This document shows, piece after piece, positions 61,701-64,000 of a stretch of 64,000 nt of DNA. The position numbers and the translations under genes were made by a program. The DNA comes from Sphingobium soli (GTDB lineage: Bacteria > Pseudomonadota > Alphaproteobacteria > Sphingomonadales > Sphingomonadaceae), in contig NZ_JAJGNP010000013.1 in the NCBI RefSeq assembly GCF_020782245.1, positions 54,809-118,808 of the forward strand, written 5' to 3'. Position 1 is the first letter of the stretch, and every line of letters starts with the position of its first letter. The notes beneath the pieces were generated by a model, which was given only the letters and a program-made list of their open reading frames with translations, was not told the origin of the DNA and did no database searches.

Positions 61701-64000
61701 CACCCGTCACCACCGTGCCCGTCACCACTGATCCGGTGCCGTCGATCGTCGCGGACGGCGCAGGCGGCGGGGTGAAGTCTGGCGCGATCAGGTCTATATC
61801 GGGCGACACATTGCCGGCCGCGTCGCTCTGGGTGACGCTCAGCGCTTCCCCATCGGTCAGGGCGGGATCGAAATCGACGCGATAATTGCCGTCGCTATCG
61901 ACCGTAGCCGTACCGATCACCGCGCCGCTCGCGTCGCGCACCCGGATGGTCGCGCCGATTTCACCGGTCCCGCTGATCGATCCGCCATCGGCCGCGATCA
62001 GGCCCGTCGGCGCTTCCGGCGCGGTCAGGTCGGGTGCGACGATGGGGGTGGGATTGGACACATTGCCCGCGCCATCCACCTGCGTCACCGCAAGCGCTTC
62101 GCCATCCACCTGCGGCGTGTCGAGCATCACCGTGTAATTGCCCTGCGCGTCAACCGTCGCAGTGCCAAGCAGCGTGCCGTCCGCATCGCGAACCTCGATG
62201 ATCGATCCGGCGACGCCCTCACCCGTCACCACCGTGCCCGTCACCACTGATCCGGTGCCGTCGATCGTCGCGGACGGCGCAGGCGGCGGGGTGAAGTCTG
62301 GCGCGATCAGGTCGATGTCGGGCGACACATTGCCGGCCGCGTCGCTCTGGGTGACGCTCAGCGCTTCCCCATCGGTCAGCGCAGGATCGAAATCGACGCG
62401 ATAATTGCCGTCGCTATCGACCGTAGCCGTACCGATCACCGCGCCGCTTGCGTCGCGCACCCGGACGGTCGCGCCGATTTCACCGGTCCCGCTGATCGAT
62501 CCGCCATCGGCCGCGATTAGGCCCGTCGGCGCTTCCGGCGCGGTCAGGTCGGGCGCGACGATGGGGGCGGGATCGGACCCATTGCCGGCCGCGTCGATCT
62601 GGATGACGGTCACGCTTTCGCCGTCGATGAGGGGCGGCGTCAGGGTGATGCTGTAGCTGCCATTCGGCTGGACCGTATCAGTGCCGATCAGCGTCCCGTC
62701 CGCATCGCGCACTTCGATGGTGGCGCCGATCTCGCCCGTGCCCGACAGGATCGCGCCATCCGGCGTGATCGCCGCCACCGGCGCAAGGGGCGCATCCAGA
62801 TCGGGCGCGGTCAGCCCGACCGGGTCGGATGCATTGCCCGCATTATCTGTCTGGATCGCCGTCAACATCTGCCCATTGGTCTGCGCTTCGTCGAGGACAA
62901 TCGTGTAGCTGCCATCGCCCAGCACCGTGGCAGAGCCGATGAGGGCGCCGCCCGGTCCAAAGACGCGGACGGTCGCGCCCGGTTCGCCCGCACCGGTGAC
63001 GGTCAACCCGTCACCCGCGATTGTGGCGGTCGGCGCTTCGGGCGCAGTGGTGTCAGGGGCGACCAGCAGCGCTGGATCGGATTCGTTGCCCGCAGCGTCG
63101 CGCTGGGTGACGCTCAGCGTCTCGCCATCGGTCTGCGGGGCGCTCAGCGCTACAGTGAAGTTGCCGTCGGTTCCGACTTGCGCGGTGCCCAGCACCGTTC
63201 CATCGCGGTCCGACACCGTGACCGTCGCTCCTGGTTCGCCTGTGCCGGACACACTGGTTGGACTGTCCAGCGTCGCATCGGGGGTCACCGGCGCAGTCAG
63301 ATCGGGCGCGATCGCAAGGGCCGGCGCGGATACATTGCCTGCGGCGTCTATCTGCGTGACCTGCACCGTCTCGCCATCGTCGAGCGGCGGGTCGAGCGTG
63401 ATCGCATAGCTGCCATCGGCATCAGCCATCCCGCTGCCGATCAGTACGCCGTTTACCGAGCGAATCTCGATCCGGGCGTTCGGTTCGCCCACCCCCGCAC
63501 ACACCGTCCCAGACGCATTCACCGCAGCCGAAGGCGGCGGAGGCTCATCAACATCGGCGTCTGCATCCGCGTCCGCGTCAGCATCAGCATCGGCGTCTGC
63601 ATCGGCATCGGCGTCTGCATCGGCATCGGCGTCCGCATCAGCGTCAGCGTCTGCATCGGCATCAGCGTCGGCATCCGCATCGGCGTCCGCATCTGCATCT
63701 GCATCAGCGTCCGCATCCGCATCGGCGTCCGCATCCGCGTCGGCATCTGCATCGGCGTCAGCGTCAGCATCGGCGTCTGTATCCGCATCGGCGTCAGCAT
63801 CAGCGTCAGCGTCAGCGTCAGCGTCTGCATCGGCATCCGCGTCTGCATCCGCATCAGCGTCCGCATCGGCGTCTGCATCGGCATCGGCATCCGCATCGGC
63901 GTCAGCATCGGCGTCTGCATCAACATCGGCGTCAGCGTCGGCATCGGCGTCAGCGTCGGCATCAGCGTCGGCATCCGCATCTGCATCAGCGTCGGCATCT
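55708..64000 (-). CDS. Giant Ig-repeat type I-secreted adhesin (5' end beyond the window)
   Basis: At least 2760 residues are visible; the frame is open to the right edge and no credible start is in the window. From the N-terminal side, a poly(Asp-Ala) tract (64000-63547) and a PPPPS hinge are followed by about 23 Ig-like repeats of about 84 residues (63520-57720; core [14 protein letters not shown] and TAPDAPT). A domain starting [16 protein letters not shown] and a VCBS/cadherin-like module ([16 protein letters not shown]) come next. A second such module ([16 protein letters not shown]) leads into an acidic C-terminal tail that probably holds the secretion signal. No RTX nonapeptides are seen. 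The layout resembles BapA/LapA biofilm adhesins. Its own secretion genes follow directly. Confidence 0.92.
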   Translation of the reverse strand, partial: DADADADADADADADADADADADADVDADADADADADADADADADADADADADADADADADADADADADADADTDADADADADADADADADADADADADADADADADADADADADADADADADADADADADADADADADADADADADADVDEPPPPSAAVNASGTVCAGVGEPNARIEIRSVNGVLIGSGMADADGSYAITLDPPLDDGETVQVTQIDAAGNVSAPALAIAPDLTAPVTPDATLDSPTSVSGTGEPGATVTVSDRDGTVLGTAQVGTDGNFTVALSAPQTDGETLSVTQRDAAGNESDPALLVAPDTTAPEAPTATIAGDGLTVTGAGEPGATVRVFGPGGALIGSATVLGDGSYTIVLDEAQTNGQMLTAIQTDNAGNASDPVGLTAPDLDAPLAPVAAITPDGAILSGTGEIGATIEVRDADGTLIGTDTVQPNGSYSITLTPPLIDGESVTVIQIDAAGNGSDPAPIVAPDLTAPEAPTGLIAADGGSISGTGEIGATVRVRDASGAVIGTATVDSDGNYRVDFDPALTDGEALSVTQSDAAGNVSPDIDLIAPDFTPPPAPSATIDGTGSVVTGTVVTGEGVAGSIIEVRDADGTLLGTATVDAQGNYTVMLDTPQVDGEALAVTQVDGAGNVSNPTPIVAPDLTAPEAPTGLIAADGGSISGTGEIGATIRVRDASGAVIGTATVDSDGNYRVDFDPALTDGEALSVTQSDAAGNVSPDIDLIAPDFTPPPAPSATIDGTGSVVTGTVVTGEGVAGSIIEVRDADGTLLGTATVDAQGNYTVMLDTPQVDGEALAVTQVDGAGNVSNPTPIVAPDLTAPEAPTGLIAADGGSISGTGEIGATIRVRDASGAVIGTATVDSDGNYRVDFDPALTDGEALSVTQSDAAGNVSPDIDLTAPDLTAPPPPTATIGALGAVVTGTGVAGADIEVRSQDGTLLGTATVNAQGNYAVTLSPPQVDSEPLTVTQVDGAGNVSDAVDLIAPDLTPPAPPTADIAGDGASMSGTGEVGATITITDPTDVVIGTATVNADGEWTATLTPAQVHGEPLTVVQSDAAGNESTDVTVVAPDLNGPDAPDPVTATISADGAVVSGSGEPLATVTVTGPGGIPLGTAQADGDGNYSITLDTPQRDGETLVVVQTDAEGNSSVPTLVTAPDLTAPEAPIAIIDDSGSVVTGTGEAGADVTVRDAGGTIIGTAMVDGQGNYAVTLNPAQNDGSTLSVTQTDAAGNESDAMMVPTPDLVAPDAPTGMVSADGSAVTGSGEAGATISVTDAAGNVLGTDIVDGNGNYSVAITPPLIDGEPLTVAQTDAAGNASPSIGLVAPDLTAPDAPTGTVTPDGSAVTGMGEAGATISVTDAEGLVLGTATVGVNGAFVVMLSTAQVNGETLSLVQTDGAGNASIAVDLFAPDITPPAAPAGTITPDGAVVNGSGEPGAIIQITDAAGTVLGTATVAGNGSFSVTLDVPQTNGEALTLVQTDGAGNESPQVPITAPDITAPDAPTGTVSSDGMVITGTGEAGATIEVTDPDGAVIGTATVGANGTYIAALASPQVNGETLGIVQTDAAGNMSDDVDVIAPDITAPDAPTGVVNGDGTVVDGTGEPGATIRITDPEGVVIGTATVAANGTYSATLTPPQINGETLGVVQADASGNASPSVSTIAPDLTAPAAPTGTVTSDGTVVTGTGEAGATIRITDPEGMVIGTATVAANGTYSAALTTPQVNGEMLGITQADDAGNVSLPTTAVAPDITAPAAPTGSVSATGVIVTGTGEAGATIRITSATGQLLATAIVAANGSYSATLSTPQVDGESLTLVQADAAGNISPPVPLTAPDITAPDAPTAAIAANGGSVTGTGEAGATVTVRDAEGMILGTGIVAAGGSYTVTLSPAQRNGEALSVTQTDGAGNESGDVPLTAPDLTAPDTPTAIVSANGATVTGTGEAGATITITNEAGVIIGTALVAANGSYTVILTTPQANGQTIDVIQTDAAGNVSPEISIDAPDITAPPAPANLAIDDSGTVVTGVGEAGATVEVRDGTGTLIGTGVVAANGSFLVTLSNPQIGGEDLTVTQTDLAGNQSDPGLVGAPFDIAAFDNSTIALVDLLPVTTPVNHGNASYVALVSLDVLDLDAQVLSTPSVGFTVADGHSLNAVFTYDATLSIGVLSGYSVAVQQWNGSQWVAVDGGGGASLLELTLLNGNLVSTEALGPGQYRAFVTFNDVLGVGLLGSLNVSGTDADFTDVGSIVPQQIEGNVITDAGPTGQVDIVSPQTEIQSVTVNGVTTAVTADGTVVNGAFGRLTIDLDGSYSYTPLASAAAIGKTDVFQYTLIDRSDGETETANLSIAIGSDDITAAPIANDDSATAGAQYRNVVETVPNSQEFAFNTPILSTRSGNDGFSVAANSEADITITVIRGGTIALLPTYTITVRNGAGQVVDSYTGTTVAGLPLGSGISHTFEDLPSGNYTYTVSSTNLLGTAYSSTVYISQSITHLDQFEVAGVTGTQGDLLANDVTGTDFPVVKVGTGSGFVEVGDTPVTVQGSYGTLTVTETGDYSYTPRGTIPYSTVDLVDSFTYQIVQPNGVTSTATLNVTIDVDTGVAGGAILAEPSSLMMEEAVLASDESMVVRSASPEAEASMEDDAMARLSSADLIMAATQTETGEIDPGDRPLLSDADAAASMPSDDILGELAYEMFEGQGQLEDVLTAYLDRQPMPEQVALAAPVGEGSPHPDDLSSIDVPQDPLAYLAQPEDLEKHTANSTSQI
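61279..62575 (-). repeat. 519-bp tandem duplication inside the adhesin gene (2.5 copies)
   Basis: Copies at 61279-61797 and 61798-62316 are almost base-identical, and a third partial copy runs from 62317 to about 62575 with a few substitutions. The unit is 173 codons, equal to one 84-residue and one 89-residue Ig repeat. The longer one carries the insertion [13 protein letters not shown]. Other Ig repeats in the gene are much more diverged, so this is a recent expansion. Confidence 0.85.
63547..64000 (-). repeat. Poly(Asp-Ala) coding repeat at the window edge
   Basis: On the minus strand the frame reads alternating Asp (GAC/GAT) and Ala (GCN) codons for about 150 residues, broken only by rare Val (63550-63552, about 63920) and one Thr (about 63778-63780). 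The tract continues past 64000. Codon choice is mixed, so the amino-acid pattern is kept while the DNA is not a perfect repeat. It would make a highly acidic, extended stalk between the unseen N-terminus and the Ig repeats. Confidence 0.9.

Noticed and set aside
58088..63409. Series of regularly spaced plus-strand frames of about 83 residues with similar sequence
   Set aside because: They are antisense shadows of the 252-bp Ig repeats of the adhesin, with no ribosome sites or plausible protein composition.
57720..63520. Regular 252-bp periodicity considered as a CRISPR-like or satellite array
   Set aside because: The units are coding, diverged and in one frame with the adhesin. There are no short identical repeats with unique spacers.
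63519..63998. Met/Pro/Thr-rich minus-strand frame
   Set aside because: It is the wrong-frame reading of the poly(Asp-Ala) tract. The Asp-Ala frame is continuous with the adhesin.

Overview
The window looks like chromosomal DNA of a GC-rich alphaproteobacterium of the sphingomonad type (Sphingobium, Sphingomonas or Novosphingobium group). The evidence is gene content: two large TonB-dependent receptors beside glycoside hydrolases and transporters, a Ku/LigD end-joining pair, a fused CysNC, and a type I secretion operon with a giant Ig-repeat adhesin. Genus cannot be fixed from sequence alone. No rRNA, tRNA, complete insertion sequence, prophage or CRISPR array was found.

Left part (1-12.5 kb). 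A partial MarR regulator is divergent from hmgA-fahA, the last steps of tyrosine/homogentisate catabolism. Next come ku, a small MgtC-like membrane protein and ligD (NHEJ repair), then a GT4 glycosyltransferase and an amylo-alpha-1,6-glucosidase-like protein. A glyoxalase-like gene and ilvD run on the opposite strand.

Carbohydrate part (12.7-32 kb). Four minus-strand genes (GH97, GH13 alpha-glucosidase, exported GH13 alpha-amylase, TonB receptor) with a divergent LacI regulator form a maltodextrin/starch utilisation locus. Then come a sulfate-activation operon (cysD-cysNC-cysQ) divergent from a LuxR-type regulator, a DUF2520 Rossmann protein, and an exported GH1/GH31 pair. A decayed tyrosine-recombinase N-terminus lies at about 32.4 kb.

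Dicarboxylate part (32.5-41.6 kb). A DctB/DctD two-component pair is divergent from a TonB receptor, a 66-residue small protein, DctA and an AlgE-like porin. A sigma-54-type promoter sits in the divergent gap, yet DctD has lost the GAFTGA loop normally needed to engage sigma-54.

Aldehyde oxidoreductase part (42.1-46.4 kb). A MarR gene precedes a translationally coupled three-subunit molybdenum hydroxylase of PaoABC type. A near-perfect DNA dyad and an unrecognised small gene follow.

Right part (47.3-64 kb, all minus strand). The order of transcription is giant adhesin, TolC-like protein, LapB-type ABC exporter, HlyD-like adaptor, then a 1025-residue enzyme fusing an (alpha/alpha)-toroid-like region to a complete MurF-like ligase. 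The last four are joined by 4-base stop/start overlaps. The adhesin has about 23 Ig-like repeats of about 84 residues and, at its visible N-terminal side, a poly(Asp-Ala) tract that runs off the window. The Mur-ligase fusion inside a secretion operon is the most likely undescribed system here. A MarR-like regulator lies just downstream.
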